A DNA stretch of 64,000 bases from Siphonodentalium dalli (Eukaryota > Mollusca > Scaphopoda > Gadilida > Siphonodentaliidae): positions 126,347,605 through 126,411,604 of the forward strand of contig CP136064.1 in assembly GCA_032622095.1 (NCBI GenBank). The letters run 5' to 3'. The translations under genes were made by a program, and so were the position numbers. Shown piece after piece: positions 1 through 10,787 of this stretch; position 1 is the stretch's first letter; every line of letters starts with the position of its first letter. Under the pieces are notes generated by a model that did no database searches, was not told the DNA's origin, and saw only the letters and a program-made list of their open reading frames with translations.

Positions 1-997
1 ATCTCCCATGGCGCTTCCAACATCGCTCTTTGACATTTGAATTGGCTGCAGCTGTAGCCCCTCCGGCTCTTAGACTATGCAACCCTAAATTCAAATTTGC
101 TCCCACTGAACGAAGCATTCCCACCAATCTTTCTTTTACCGTGGTGTAACTCAATTTTTTATCAATTGGCCTAAACCTGAAAGACCCTTTACATCTATAT
201 GCGGACTTGAACAGAAATTCTTCTCCGCAGTTATCTTCAACAAATGAATGATATCTCAGATACATCTGATACGGACAGGCAGCACTACTACCTTTTGCAA
301 TGAACACTTCATCGCCATGCCGATACATATCAGTTTTACTTCGGCGTATCGTAAGCACTATATAATCTCCATGTATCTTTACGTCGCTCTTTTTGAGCGA
401 AGATAACTCATCATACCTCCGAAAACCACTGAATGCAAAAAGTAGCATACATAAATCTCTTATGACGAAAAAATCATGCGAATTGCGAAACATTTCGCAT
501 AATTCTATCAACATAGAAGGCGTAACTGGATCTTTCCTCTGAATTGGTTTTGAAACTTGACGCTTTGCGCATTCTTACAAATTACCTACGAAACTATTAT
601 CAGTAGGATCAAAATAGTTATTCAAATCATGTGCCCACTTTATACAATACTTTGCAGAGTTTATAGTACCAATTTTGGCACCAGTGTCCAACAAGTAAGT
701 CAAATACATAGCTACGTGTATAGGCGAGGCCGGAAGAACTGAATAACTCCTTTCATTTGCGAATGTCTCCCATCTTTTGAAAGCCGCAAAATAAGACTTG
801 ACAGTCGAATCACTCCTGGACTTCAGAATGTAGTCACTCATATGCCCCACTAGTTCGAAATCACGCTCATGAATGCCGCCAGCTTGCACACACTGTTTCT
901 CTATCGTCTCCCTCAGTTTCAAACCTGCAAACAAATTATGTGTCATAAAAATGTTCAACAAAATGCATGCAGACATACCGTATAGCATTCCACTCAT
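1..997 (-). pseudogene. Tyrosine recombinase of the DIRS-like element, interrupted and incomplete
   Basis: The minus frame from 997 reads as an N-terminal SAM-like core-binding domain (residues 1-140), then an in-frame TAA at 575-577, after which the same frame stays open to the window edge. The catalytic part shows GFRRYDEL (first arginine, about 410-430), RRSKTD (lysine in the beta-hairpin), HSLRAGGAT (H-x-x-R box, about 62-85) and CWKRHGR (W/H position, about 5-25). The nucleophilic tyrosine should lie just beyond base 1. In the family this enzyme inserts a circular DNA copy by strand exchange. It follows the RNase H region on the same strand, as expected. The internal stop makes this copy non-functional unless it is read through. 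Confidence 0.82.
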
Positions 998-1794
998 TTG
1001 AAATCAATCAAGAACGCCATCATATCAAATGGCAGAATATTATTACCAAATACGCCATTGTTACCTCTCCCTCCAACAACGGAGTATCTGCCTAAATTAT
1101 GGCATTCTTTCACAAAACTGACAAATTTTCGGTCTGTGTTCACAATTAACACCCAAAAAGGAGCAGATTCCCATTTAGGAACAACCATTGTTCCGCGCGC
1201 TCTTTCGCGTTCCATTTTTTTTTAAACTCGACAAACGAGACGAGGTGGTGGTACCAACCAATTCATATCTTGAGACCAATCTTGCTGAAAAGCATCAACA
1301 CCGTCAGTGCCATTACACCAGTAACGTGAATTGAAACTAGCACATTTAGCATTATAATCATAAGCGAATCTATCAACGCTATGCGGTCCCCATTTAAAAT
1401 TTAACCGCTCGAAACAACAATGTTTTATGGACCAATCATCGCAATCTTTGTTACGACTCAACCTGTCCGCCTCTTGATTCTCTTCTCTCGGAATCCATTT
1501 CGATTCTATTTTAATATCGCCCGCACAACAAATATCTTGGATTGATAAAGCTATTCTTTGCAATTCGGGCTTTCTACTGCCTGTCTTTATAATCTGACTG
1601 ACGTTTTTGTTATCTGTCGCCCACGCGACTGATTTACCGCTTAAATAGCTACGCGCAACACAGTCTTTCAAAGTTCTGTGAATCGCTTCCAACTCTCTCC
1701 ACGTGGAGCTCAACGGAATTTCATCTTCGGACCAAGTTCCACAACACGTTTTCTCGAGAAAGGAACATTCGACCATCCCGTCCTGCTCTGACAA
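994..1794 (-). pseudogene. RNase H C-terminal half and post-RNase H domain of the DIRS-like element
   Basis: From about 1735 downwards the frame shows SSTWRELEAI (catalytic glutamate box), WATDNKNV (catalytic aspartate box) and WIPREENQEADRLSR (last RNase H box). A DIRS-typical tail containing VDRFAYDYN and NWLVPPPRL follows. A stop at 1222-1224 interrupts the frame, which then continues with ERARGTMVVPKWESAPFW down to 994. This frame differs from that of the upstream RT-RNase H reading frame, and the two overlap at 1710-1794. One frameshift therefore separates the first RNase H aspartate (about 2215) from the rest. The minisatellite at 1845-2165 sits in exactly this interval. Confidence 0.8.
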
Positions 1795-4469
1795 TTCACC
1801 AATTGTACTATTGGTAAAACTATACTGTTACCCCAAACATTTTCGCCACCGCGACAATCGCAACCGCGACCACAACGACAACCGTCGCGACCTCGACAAC
1901 CGTCGTGACTCTGATAAACATCGTAATCAGTGGTACTGTCACTACCGCGACCGTCGCAACCGCGACTAGCACGACTACCGTCGTGACATCGACAACCGTC
2001 GCAACCACCACTCTTTGCTCCATCGCAACCAACACGACAACCGTCGTGACATCGATAACCATCGTAACCAGTGGTGCTGTCGCTACCGCGACCGTCGCAA
2101 CCGCGACTAACACGACTACCATAGTAACCTCGACAACCGTCGGAACGCACGCGACTCGCGTCTTTTATCAAAGAACCGTAACCGTCCTGCGACGCATCAC
2201 TCCATATCATGATATCTGGAGCCGAATCTTGTCTATCTAAAGACATGTTCACACCTGGATCATTTATTATTTCAATATTCTGATCCCAAAATGAAAGTTC
2301 ATCAATCACATCCTTATTCAATAATACTTTTGAATTCCAACTCGCTCTACCATTTAAACACCAAAATATACTTCTGGTATGGAGCCGAGCCAAATCGCCC
2401 AATACAATCATACAGGATATAATTTGTCCTGAAATACCTGCCAAAATTCTAGCATTCACTAGAGTGCGACCACCGCATACATGTCTCAAAAGCGCCAAAA
2501 TACTAGCTTTCAACCGCGCGATCCTCTCGTCAGAAATGCGCAATACTCCGTGAACGGTATTCCAATAAATACCAAGCCAAATAATGCTTTGTTTGGGTTC
2601 CCAATCACATTTATCGTCTGCTAAAATAAAGCCAAAACTTTGTAAATCAAGTTTGATGCGATGCGCGTCCCTACGCGCCGAAATGCGGTCTGCATTACCC
2701 GCCAATCCATCATCCATAAACATTATCACTTTCAGACCACGTTGTCTCCAATATTTTATGAGCTCTCTCATTACTTTTGAAAATATGAAACCACTCGTGG
2801 ACAAACCAAATGGTAAAACATTGTAAACGTAATAGTTTACACGTCCGTTTGACTCAAATGCAAACCCCAAATACTCTCTATATTGTGAGTGAACCAATAA
2901 ATGGTGGTACGCTGATTTCAAATCATAGGAAAACAGGTAATCTCCCTTTTTAAACATATGACGAGCCACAGAACTGTCTTCATATTTAAACCTAAACTCG
3001 TGCATATGCGGATTAATATGTCTACAATCCAGTACCATTCTTGCTTTGCCCGATCTGCTGTAAGCAACCGTTAGTGGATTTACCACTTTGGGCACGAATC
3101 CCACTTTCTGAACTCGTCCAGATTCAGTCAAATTATTTATTTCATTATTTACAAAATCAGAATTCAGCAAAGCTGATTTATTGTTTCTCAAAACTTTCGG
3201 TTCCGGTAATGATTTGAATGGGAGTCTGTAGCCATTTTCTATAGTATCCAAAACATTCGAGTTACTGGAAATATTTTTCCATCTTGATAAATTTTCCCGT
3301 AATGAGCCAATCGGCAAAACACCAGACACTTCAATACATTCTTTAGTAACAGCACCCGCGTGCTTCGGAAATTCAATTATCCGATCTCGCTCTGCCAAAT
3401 CAGGCTTAGCGGAGTCGACTAACTTTATCGGTTCGCTCATGTTCGTCTCGGTCAGACCAGTGCAAATTCTATTGTTTACAACAAAACCAGCCAAGCGTTC
3501 AATCGACAACAACTGATAATCGCCGCTTTTTGTGCGACTGTTTGCTCGCGTCATATCGATCGCTGAATACGATTCCGTCTCACTGACCAATGCAGTTGTT
3601 TTAATCGCGTCGCCAGCATTACAGCTTTGTTTACTTTCTGTTTTCGGACCGACATTCGAATTAACCTTTTTCGAATCTGCGCAACTATTAAATGTAAATA
3701 GTTCAATACTCATCTTTCTGTCCATTCTAGGAGCCTGGCACTCGTTGCGCCAATGTCCGTAGACATTACAATTGAAGCAGCGCCCTGTCTCCATACTCTG
3801 TGGCCTGGAAACAGACGCCATCTTCCCTTTATGAACATCAGGTACATCGTAGGGCTTCTGTCGAACAGATTTCTTCTTCTTCGTCTCTTTAACCTTCCGA
3901 TTGGCTGACGAAACTGCTTTGTTCAGCCGCTTTTCATCCTCCGAGTCGTCAGCTAGGGGATGAGAAAGATATTCGGTTACCACGGACCAGCCGTTATCAT
4001 GGGAGTCTGCAATTTTAATACATTTCTGTCGGAGATTTAAAATATCAATACCCTGTTTGATGCTCTCTTTTGCCGACAAAATGTCCATTGGTTGTATCAG
4101 AGCTTTGTTTAAAGCCTCACTGGCACACGACATCTTGGACAAAACAGTTAAATTCGATTTGTACTGATCTTCACTACTCTTCTTTCTAAAAGTATACTGG
4201 CTTTCTTTTATGCCATCAATCTGAACCATTTGCTGATGTGATATTGCTGATTGGTTACTACTTATCTGGTTTTTAAAGTTGTTAAGCTCCGAGCTGAGCA
4301 GAGTTCTCATTTCCGTCAACATCGCATTTTGTGACACTTGCATGGCCGAATCAATAGCTTTCTGTACATCAACTGCGCCGGTAATGCTGCCCATAGACAC
4401 TCTCTTCGAACCCATAGCACCAACAGCCATTTGAACATCGTCGTCGCCGAGCATGTCGTTTTCATCCAT
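1710..4469 (-). pseudogene. Gag-like region, reverse transcriptase and RNase H start of the DIRS-like element
   Basis: A 919-codon minus-strand reading frame. Residues 1-225 are a charged, Gln/Ser-rich Gag-like region. A CX2CX4HX4C zinc knuckle (CFNCNVYGHWRNEC) lies at about 229-243. The RT runs from about 440 to 660, with ARMVLDCRHINPHM, a DLKSAYHH box (first catalytic aspartate), VLPFGLSTSGFIFSK and the active-site FMDDGLAG at about 581. RNase H starts at about 750 with WSDASQDGYGSL. About 105 residues rich in Gly, Asp and Cys follow, encoded by a minisatellite. The last residues are out of frame relative to the true RNase H continuation. The ATG at 4469 is the first in frame after a leader of about 230 bases. 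The RT itself looks intact; the C-terminal break makes the whole a pseudogene. Confidence 0.88.
1845..2165. repeat. GC-rich minisatellite inside the RNase H region
   Basis: Short units built around CGACAACCGTCGTGAC (about 15-18 bases) are arrayed here. There is a higher-order repeat: the block starting TGGTACTGTCACTACCGCG near 1931 recurs 141 bases later near 2072. 141 is a multiple of three, so expansion keeps the reading frame. On the coding (minus) strand it encodes repeated HDGCR / GCDGRGSDS stretches. It sits right after the first RNase H catalytic aspartate. Confidence 0.85.
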
Positions 4470-4663
4470 CTCGCGAAACGGACAAATAAATCAGGAAATT
4501 TGAAAATTAATGTGACCCTCTCAGTGAAGTTACACGGCTAGAATGACGAATTCTCCGCTCTAGCGATCCGAACAATTACCACAAATCTCATTCTCATTGG
4601 CTACAATTCGAAATAGGCTCCGCCTATAATAAACAACTCTATATGCCCGAACTGTGAATACAT

Positions 4664-4699
4664 AATTTTCCCGCTAATGCCAGGAAACGCGGGAAAATT
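4664..4699. other. Stem-loop at the 5' end of the DIRS-like element
   Basis: AATTTTCCCGC (4664-4674) pairs with GCGGGAAAATT (4689-4699) across a 14-base loop. It lies in the leader, a few bases from the boundary with foldback F at 4702/4703. It could be a terminal structure of the element or part of its inverted end repeat. The other end is outside the window, so this cannot be tested here. Confidence 0.55.
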
Positions 4700-4762
4700 T
4701 GAATTATACAAAGTGTTGTTCGTGTACATGTTATGGAGAAGTGTTCAGTTTGGGATGAGGTA

Positions 4763-5095
4763 CCCCATATAAAAATGTACCTGGGTAAATCTTGGTGTTT
4801 ACCTAGGTATACCCCGGTACATATAGGTTTTACCCTGGTTCCACCCAGGTTACACCCAGGTAAATCAGGGATTTATATAGATTTACCCAGGTGTTTTCTA
4901 TATATGTTAGGTATAAACCCCAGTTTACCCGGGTTTTTACGGATATAATTTAGAAGACGCTGCCACACCCGGGTATTTAGACCCAGGTTATCCGGAGTAT
5001 TTACACCCAGGTATTTACACCAGGGTTTTGCCCAGGTATTTACTACAGTGTTCACCCGGATATATACACCTGTGGTATTTTGTTAAACTGTATAA
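4763..5095. repeat. Left subterminal ACCTGGGT/ACCCAGGT repeats of T
   Basis: Irregularly spaced ACCCAGGT and ACCTGGGT words, mixed with TTTAC and TATTTAC, follow the left inverted repeat. The same words dominate the other end of T (28367-29202). Beyond the first 27 bases the two ends resemble each other in vocabulary only, not in alignment. Confidence 0.7.
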
Positions 5096-5105
5096 TCTGC
5101 ATTGA

Positions 5106-6950
5106 AGTCACCTTATTAACCCTTTCTATGTTACAGCATCATTGGCGTGTAGTTACCTTATTAACGATTCTATATTAAATAATTAATTGACAGGTAGTTA
5201 CCTTATTAACCCTTTCTATACTAAGTAACATTGGTGAGTAGTTACATTATTAACCCTTTCTATATTAAAGCAACATTGATGTGAAGTTACCTTATTAACC
5301 CTTTCTTTATTAAAGCATCATTGACGTGTAGTTACCTTATTAACCCTTTCTATATTAAAATATCATTGATGTGTAGTTACAATGTTAACCCTTTCTATAG
5401 TATAGCATCATTGGCGGGTAGTTGGCTCCTTAACTCTGTATATACCAAAGTATCATTGTCGTATATAGTTACCTTATTAACCCTTTCTATACTAAGTACC
5501 GTTGGCGTGTAGTTACCTTATTAATCCTTTCTATATTAAAGCATTAATTGACAGGTAGTTACCTTATTAACCCTTTCTATACTAAGTATCATTGGTGAGT
5601 AGTTGCATTATTAACCCTTTCTATATTAAAGCGTCATTGGCGGGTAGTTACCTTATTAACCATTTATGTATTAAAGCATCATTGACGTGTAGTTACCTTA
5701 TTATAACCCTTTCTATATTAAAGCATCATTATTGCTGGGTAGTTATCTTATTAACCCGTTCTATACTAAGTATCATTGGTGAGTAGTTACATTATTAACC
5801 CTTTCTATATTAAAGCAGCATTGACGTGAAGTTACCTTATTAACCATTTCTGTATTAAAGCAGCATTGACATGTAGTTACCTTATTAGCCCTTTCTTTAT
5901 TAAAATATCATTGACGTGTAGTTACCATGTTAACCCTTTCTATATTAAAGCATCGTTGACGGGTAGTTGCCTAATTAACCCTCTATATACTAAAGTATCA
6001 TTGTCGTGTAGTTACCTTACTAACCCTTTCTATACTAAGTATCATTGGCGTGTAGTTACCTTATTAACCCTTTCTATATTAAAGCGTTAATTGACAGGTA
6101 GTTACATTAAACAACCCTTTCTATACTAAGTATCATTGGTGAGTAGTTACATTATAAACCATTTATATATTAAAGCGCCATTGACGGGAAATTACCTTAT
6201 TAACCATTTTTGTATCAAAGCATCATTGACGTGCAGTTACCATATTATAACACTTTCTATATTAAAGCATCATTGACTGATAGTTACCATATTAACCCTT
6301 TCTATATTAAAGCACCATTGGCGTGTAATTACCTTATTAACCCTTTCTACGTTGAAGCAATAATTGACAGGCAGTTACCTTATTAACCCTTTTTATAATG
6401 AGTATCATTGGTGATTAGTTACATTATTAACCCTTTCTACAATAAAGCATCATTGACATGTAGTTATCATAGTAGCCAGTTCTATATTAAAGCATCATGG
6501 ACGGTAGTTACCATATTAACCCTTTCTATATTAAAGCACCATTGGCGTGTAATTACCATATTAACCCTTTCTATATTAAAACATCATTGACGTGTAGTTA
6601 CCCTATTAGCCCTTTCTATATTTAAGCATCATTGACGTGTAGAACTTTATCTTATTAACCCTTTCTTTATTAAAGCATCATTGACATGTAGTTACCTTAG
6701 TAACCATTTCTACACTAAATCATTATTGACGGGTAGTTACCTTATTAACCGGTTCTATATTAAAGCATCATTGACAAGAAGTTAAATTATTAACCTTCTA
6801 TAATAAGTATCATTGCCGTGTAGTTAGTTACCTTATAAAACCTTTCTATATTAAGACGTCGATCATTGACGGGTAGTTGTTACCTTATTAATCATTTATG
6901 TACTCGAGCATCATTGACGAGTAGTTACCTTATTACTTGAAGTTTATTAT
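5106..6950. repeat. 45-bp tandem satellite, about 40 copies
   Basis: The consensus is close to GTTACCTTATTAACCCTTTC followed by TATATTAAAGCATCATTGAC and GTGTA, giving a 45-base period (for example GTTAC at 5331 and again at 5376). Copies differ by substitutions and small indels, with occasional AATTGACAGG variants. Since 45 is divisible by three, the array yields many false repetitive reading frames; none is a gene. Confidence 0.9.
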
Positions 6951-7380
6951 GACAATACACTACCCCGGACAAATGAAGCAATATCATACATATATATCTA
7001 ACAGCCTAGCTATAATTAGTGAACATTAAACTGACAAACAGACAATTTTCAGGGCCATTATTTAATATTAAAGGGATACAAAATAAAGAGATTTCTAATT
7101 ATCAGTAAGAATTATTCTCTAAGTGATACTTATTATTTCAAATAAATGATTGCATATACTATAGTAGACCATATACCAACAGGAAAATATTAGTGAATAC
7201 AATTATTGTGTTTCAAAATTCGTTTCGTTTCTGCAGCCAAATTACAATCTTAACTTTTAGTTACCGTTCTTCAAAATGAAGCGCGGAGAATTCATTGTGG
7301 TGTTTTGAGTTAATTTTGTCGCGAATCAACGCGGATTGACAGAAGGAAATGGTGTATTGGCTACAAACTGATAAACTGTG
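6951..7380. other. AT-rich spacer, nothing recognised
   Basis: After the last satellite unit the sequence is AT-rich and unique within the window up to the first copy of the triplicated unit at 7381. I see no gene, repeat or transposon end in it. Confidence 0.5.
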
Positions 7381-7659
7381 GACTTATATATATAAGATTC
7401 GCCGATTTCTCCGCATGGATGTGCGCAAGTATCGAAAAAGACTGAATTTCATGTGACAAAAAATATTTCAATTCCCGGAACAGTAAGAATTAAGCTACGA
7501 TAACGAAACGGATCAACTATAGTATTGAACAGTACCTCAGCTACCTGGCCATAACCAGAATATTGTCTCAAAATTGAATTTGTGGTACCGGTACAATCAT
7601 GATGTAGTGCCAGTGGCCTGCTCATAATGCACCTGTCCAGAAGAAGAAGAATTGAGAAG

Positions 7660-7835
7660 TTTGAAGATCATGGACTACGCAGACACCATCTGGGACCCCT
7701 ACCAACACAATCCAGCGTAGAGCAGCCCGTTTCATTAAAAGAGACTATAAGAGCAATGAAGATGGATATATGTCCAAGATCCTCTACGAGCTAGATTTAC
7801 CAACATTGCAGAAACGGCGGAAAATAAATCGAATA
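7660..7835 (+). pseudogene. CR1-like reverse transcriptase C-terminal fragment, upstream of P
   Basis: Decayed coding sequence of the C-terminal region of a non-LTR RT. DYADTIWDPYQHN is readable near 7675, then after a frameshift QRRAARFIKRDYKS, then LYELDLPTLQKRRKINRI ending at the P insertion site. The LPTL-x-x-RR signature is typical of the segment after the RT domain in CR1/Jockey-type LINEs. The fragment resumes at 11173 on the far side of P. The same tail is repeated at about 8750-8922 and 9820-9993 through the local triplication. Confidence 0.75.
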
Positions 7836-8010
7836 CAGGAGAAGTCGGCTCCGCGCGAAGTCGGCCCCATACGAAGACGGCCCCGCGCGAAGTCGGCCCC
7901 AGAGAAGTCGGCCCCATTTATAACAGAAGTATTGTTTAAAATCATTCTTTTATTTATTTTATGATATGAAATATGAAACTGAAAATAATGACAATATGAC
8001 AAATTTCAAT

Positions 8011-8228
8011 TAACAGATTCTAACAATGTCGTCGTCGCTATCGCTGTCGTTGTCTGTGATGGCCCAGATGGGAGCTGAAATCTCTGCGATCTTTCGTAGC
8101 AGCTGACTTGTCGTTAAATCTCGGTCTCTATACAATTTCCACAGGTTAAAAATTTGCACACTCGATGCATATGAATGCAATGGCCTCGTCGGATGTGGCT
8201 GCTTCACGGTATTGTTGACGAGAAATAC
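8011..8228 (-). pseudogene. Third copy of PHD gene exon 2 (farthest from exon 1)
   Basis: Same exon with acceptor ATATTTCACAG and in-frame stop at 8146-8148. The CIEC pair of the PHD finger and the SDSDDD tail are both preserved at DNA level. It is about 2.4 kb from exon 1. Confidence 0.65.
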
Positions 8229-9081
8229 CTGTGAAATATAAAACAAATAAATATAATATATATTAAAATATAATAATTATAAAAATTATATGACATACCT
8301 ACTCCCATGAAGCTCATATATCACAGGTTGACATTATTTTTACATATATTATAGAGGCCAAATTACACTGTATACAAGATTTAAGTATATTCTCATATAC
8401 TTGAGAAAATATTGAACAATGAATGTTCATATGCTTGAGAAAAAATGGAAAGTTTTATCAAAATTAAAAGACTTATATATAAGATTCGCCGATTTCTCCG
8501 CATGGATGTGCGCAAGTATCGAAAAAGACTGAATTTCATGCGACAAAAAATATTTCAATTCCCGGAACAGTAAGAATTAAGCTACGATAACGAAACGGAT
8601 CAACTATAGTATTGAACAGTACCTCAGCTACCTGGCCATAACCAGAATATTGTCTCAAAATTGAATTTGTGGTACCGGTACAATCATGATGTAGTGCCAG
8701 TGGCCTGCTCATAATGCACCTGTCCAGAAGAAGAAGAATTGAGAAGTTTGAAGATCATGGACTACGCAGACACCATCTGGGACCCCTACCAACACAATCC
8801 AGCGTAGAGCAGCCCGTTTCATTAAAAGAGACTATAAGAGCAATGAAGATGGATATATGTCCAAGATCCTCTACGAGCTAGATTTACCAACATTGCAGAA
8901 ACGGCGGAAAATAAATCGAATACAGGAGAAGTCGGCCCCGCGCGAAGTCGGCCCCATACGAAGACGGCCCCAGAGAAGTCGGCCCCATTTATAACAGAAG
9001 TATTGTTTAAAATAATTCTTTTATTTATTTTATGATATGAAATATGAAACTGAAAATAATGACAATATGACAAATTTCAAT

Positions 9082-9299
9082 TAACAGATTCTAACAATGT
9101 CGTCGTCGCTATCGCTGTCGTTGTCTGTGATGGCCCAGATGGGTGCTGAAATCTCTGCGATCTTTCGTAGCAGCTGACTTGTCGTTAAATCTCGGTCTCT
9201 ATACAATTTCCACAGGTTAAAAATTTGCACACTCGATGCATATGAATGCAATGGCCTCGTCGGATGTGGCTGCTTCACGGTATTGTTGACGAGAAATAC
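9082..9299 (-). pseudogene. Second copy of PHD gene exon 2
   Basis: Begins GTATTTCTCGTC directly after ...ATTTTACAG, so the acceptor AG is kept although the preceding bases differ by one from the other copies. It carries the same early stop and the same downstream out-of-frame acidic tail as the other copies, so these defects predate the triplication. From exon 1 it could be reached only by skipping the copy at 10370. Confidence 0.65.
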
Positions 9300-10287
9300 C
9301 TGTAAAATATAAAACAAATAAATATAATATATATTAAAATATAATAATTATAAAAATTATATGACATACCTACTCCCATGAAGCTCATATATCACAGGTT
9401 GACATTATTTTTACATATATTATAGAGGCCAAATTACACTATATACAAGATTTAGGTATATTCTCATATACTTGAGAAAATATTGAACAATGAATGTTCA
9501 TATGCTTGAGAAAAAATGGAAAGTTTTATCAAAATTAAAAGACTTATATATAAGATTCGCCGATTTCTCCGCATGGATGTGCGCAAGTATCGAAAAAGAC
9601 TGAATTTCATGCGACAAAAAATATTTCAATTCCCGGAACAGTAAGAATTAAGCTACGATAACGAAACGGATCAACTATAGTATTGAACAGTACCTCAGCT
9701 ACCTGGCCATAACCAGAATATTGTCTCAAAATTGAATTTGTGGTACCGGTACAATCATGATGTAGTGCCAGTGGCCTGCTCATAATGCACCTGTCCAGAA
9801 GAAGAAGAATTGAGAAGTTTGAAGATCATGGACTACGCAGACACCATCTGGGACCCCTACCAACACAATCCAGCGTAGAGCAGCCCGTTTCATTAAAAGA
9901 GACTATAAGAGCAATGAAGATGGACATATGTCCAAGATCCTCTACGAGCTAGATTTACCAACATTGCAGAAACGGCGGAAAATAAATCGAATACAGGAGA
10001 AGTCGGCCCCGCGCGAAGTCGGCCCCATACGAAGACGGCGCCAGAGAAGTCGGCCCCATTTATAACAGAAGTATTGTTTAAAATAATTCTTTTATTTATT
10101 TTATGATATGAAATATGAAACTGAAAATAATGACAATATGACAAATTTCAATTAACAGATTCTAACAATGTCGTCGTCGCTATCGCTGTCGTTGTCTGTG
10201 ATGGCCCAGATGGGTGCTGAAATCTCTGCGATCTTTCGTAGCAGCTGACTTGTCGTTAAATCTCGGTCTCTATACAATTTCCACAGG

Positions 10288-10729
10288 TTATAAATTTGCA
10301 CACTCGATGCATATGAATGCAATGGCCTCGTCGGATGTGGCTGCTTCACGGTATTGTTGACGAGAAATACCTGTGAAATATAAAACAAATAAATATAATA
10401 TATATTAAAATATAATAATTATAAAAATTATATGACATACCTACTCCCACGAAGCTCATATATCACAGGTTGACATTATTTTTACATATATTATAGAGGC
10501 CAAATTACACTATATACAAGATTTAAGTATATTCTCATATACTTGAGAAAATATTGAACAATGAATGTTCATATGCTTGAGAAAAAATGGAAAGTTTTAT
10601 CAAAATTAAAATTTTAAATCACTTACCTGTGTTACATATTCGATGAGTCCAGCGAGAACATCTGTCGCATTCTATGGACTCTTGTCGTTCTCTGACAAGA
10701 TATTTGCAGTAAACGCAGTCAACAGACAT
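10288..10729 (-). CDS. Two-exon PHD-finger protein encoded within foldback P
   Basis: Exon 1 runs from the ATG at 10729 to 10627 and is followed by a consensus donor, GTAAGT. Exon 2 starts at 10370 after an acceptor, ATATTTCACAG. Splicing joins CNT-G to GISRQQYREA in frame and ends at TAA 10288-10290, giving about 61 residues. The cysteines and histidine form the full C4HC3 PHD pattern: CVYC, CDRC, WTHRIC, then ICIEC. PHD fingers bind histone tails in cellular proteins, and similar fingers occur in transposon proteins. After the stop, a different frame stays open through an acidic tail ending SDSDDDIVRIC, and a one-base change in a T run before NLWKLY would join them. An older, longer protein of about 100 residues is likely. 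Exon 1 exists once; exon 2 exists three times. Confidence 0.6.
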
Positions 10730-10774
10730 TGTGCTGAATTGAGGAATGTATGAACATCGGATAGCTGGGTTAAC

Positions 10775-10787
10775 CTTATATATATAC
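10775..10787 (-). promoter_or_regulatory. Possible TATA box of the PHD gene
   Basis: The minus strand reads GTATATATATAAG about 50 bases upstream of the exon 1 ATG. The spacing fits a core promoter with a short leader. AT-rich words are common in this window, so the support is weak. Confidence 0.3.

Larger units (their letters stand above)
1..4702 (-). mobile_element. DIRS-like tyrosine-recombinase retrotransposon, left part cut off by window edge
   Basis: On the minus strand the order is leader, Gag-like region with zinc knuckle, reverse transcriptase, RNase H, a short post-RNase H domain, and a tyrosine recombinase. This order defines the DIRS/Ngaro group, which integrates with a recombinase instead of a DDE integrase. 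The leader ends at about 4702, where foldback F begins. The 3' end lies beyond base 1, so the terminal repeats of the element cannot be checked. The coding region carries at least one frameshift near a minisatellite and in-frame stops at 1222 and 575, so this copy is dead. DIRS versus Ngaro was not settled. Confidence 0.85.
7381..10611. repeat. Three tandem copies of a 1.07-1.09 kb unit
   Basis: Units at about 7381-8469, 8470-9540 and 9541-10611 all start GACTTATATATAAGATTCGCC (two extra bases in the first). Each contains the tail of a CR1-like RT, the left end of foldback P and exon 2 of its PHD gene. They are almost identical. Unit 1 keeps 18 extra bases in the P end repeat. Each copy joins host sequence to the middle of P, so the triplication happened after P inserted. 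Confidence 0.9.

Noticed and set aside
5321-6590. Several open frames of 60-74 codons rich in SYLINPFYIK-like repeats
   Set aside because: They are translations of the 45-bp satellite, whose period is a multiple of three; no initiation context or conserved motif.
5106-6950. CRISPR-like array
   Set aside because: Units are contiguous 45-mers without unique spacers, and the context is a eukaryotic genome.
8010-8246. 78-codon minus frame beginning MFYISQVFLVNN (also at 9081 and 10152)
   Set aside because: Its first codons lie in an intron (polypyrimidine tract and AG acceptor). The true reading after splicing uses a different frame that completes a PHD finger. Only the acidic tail of this frame may once have been coding.
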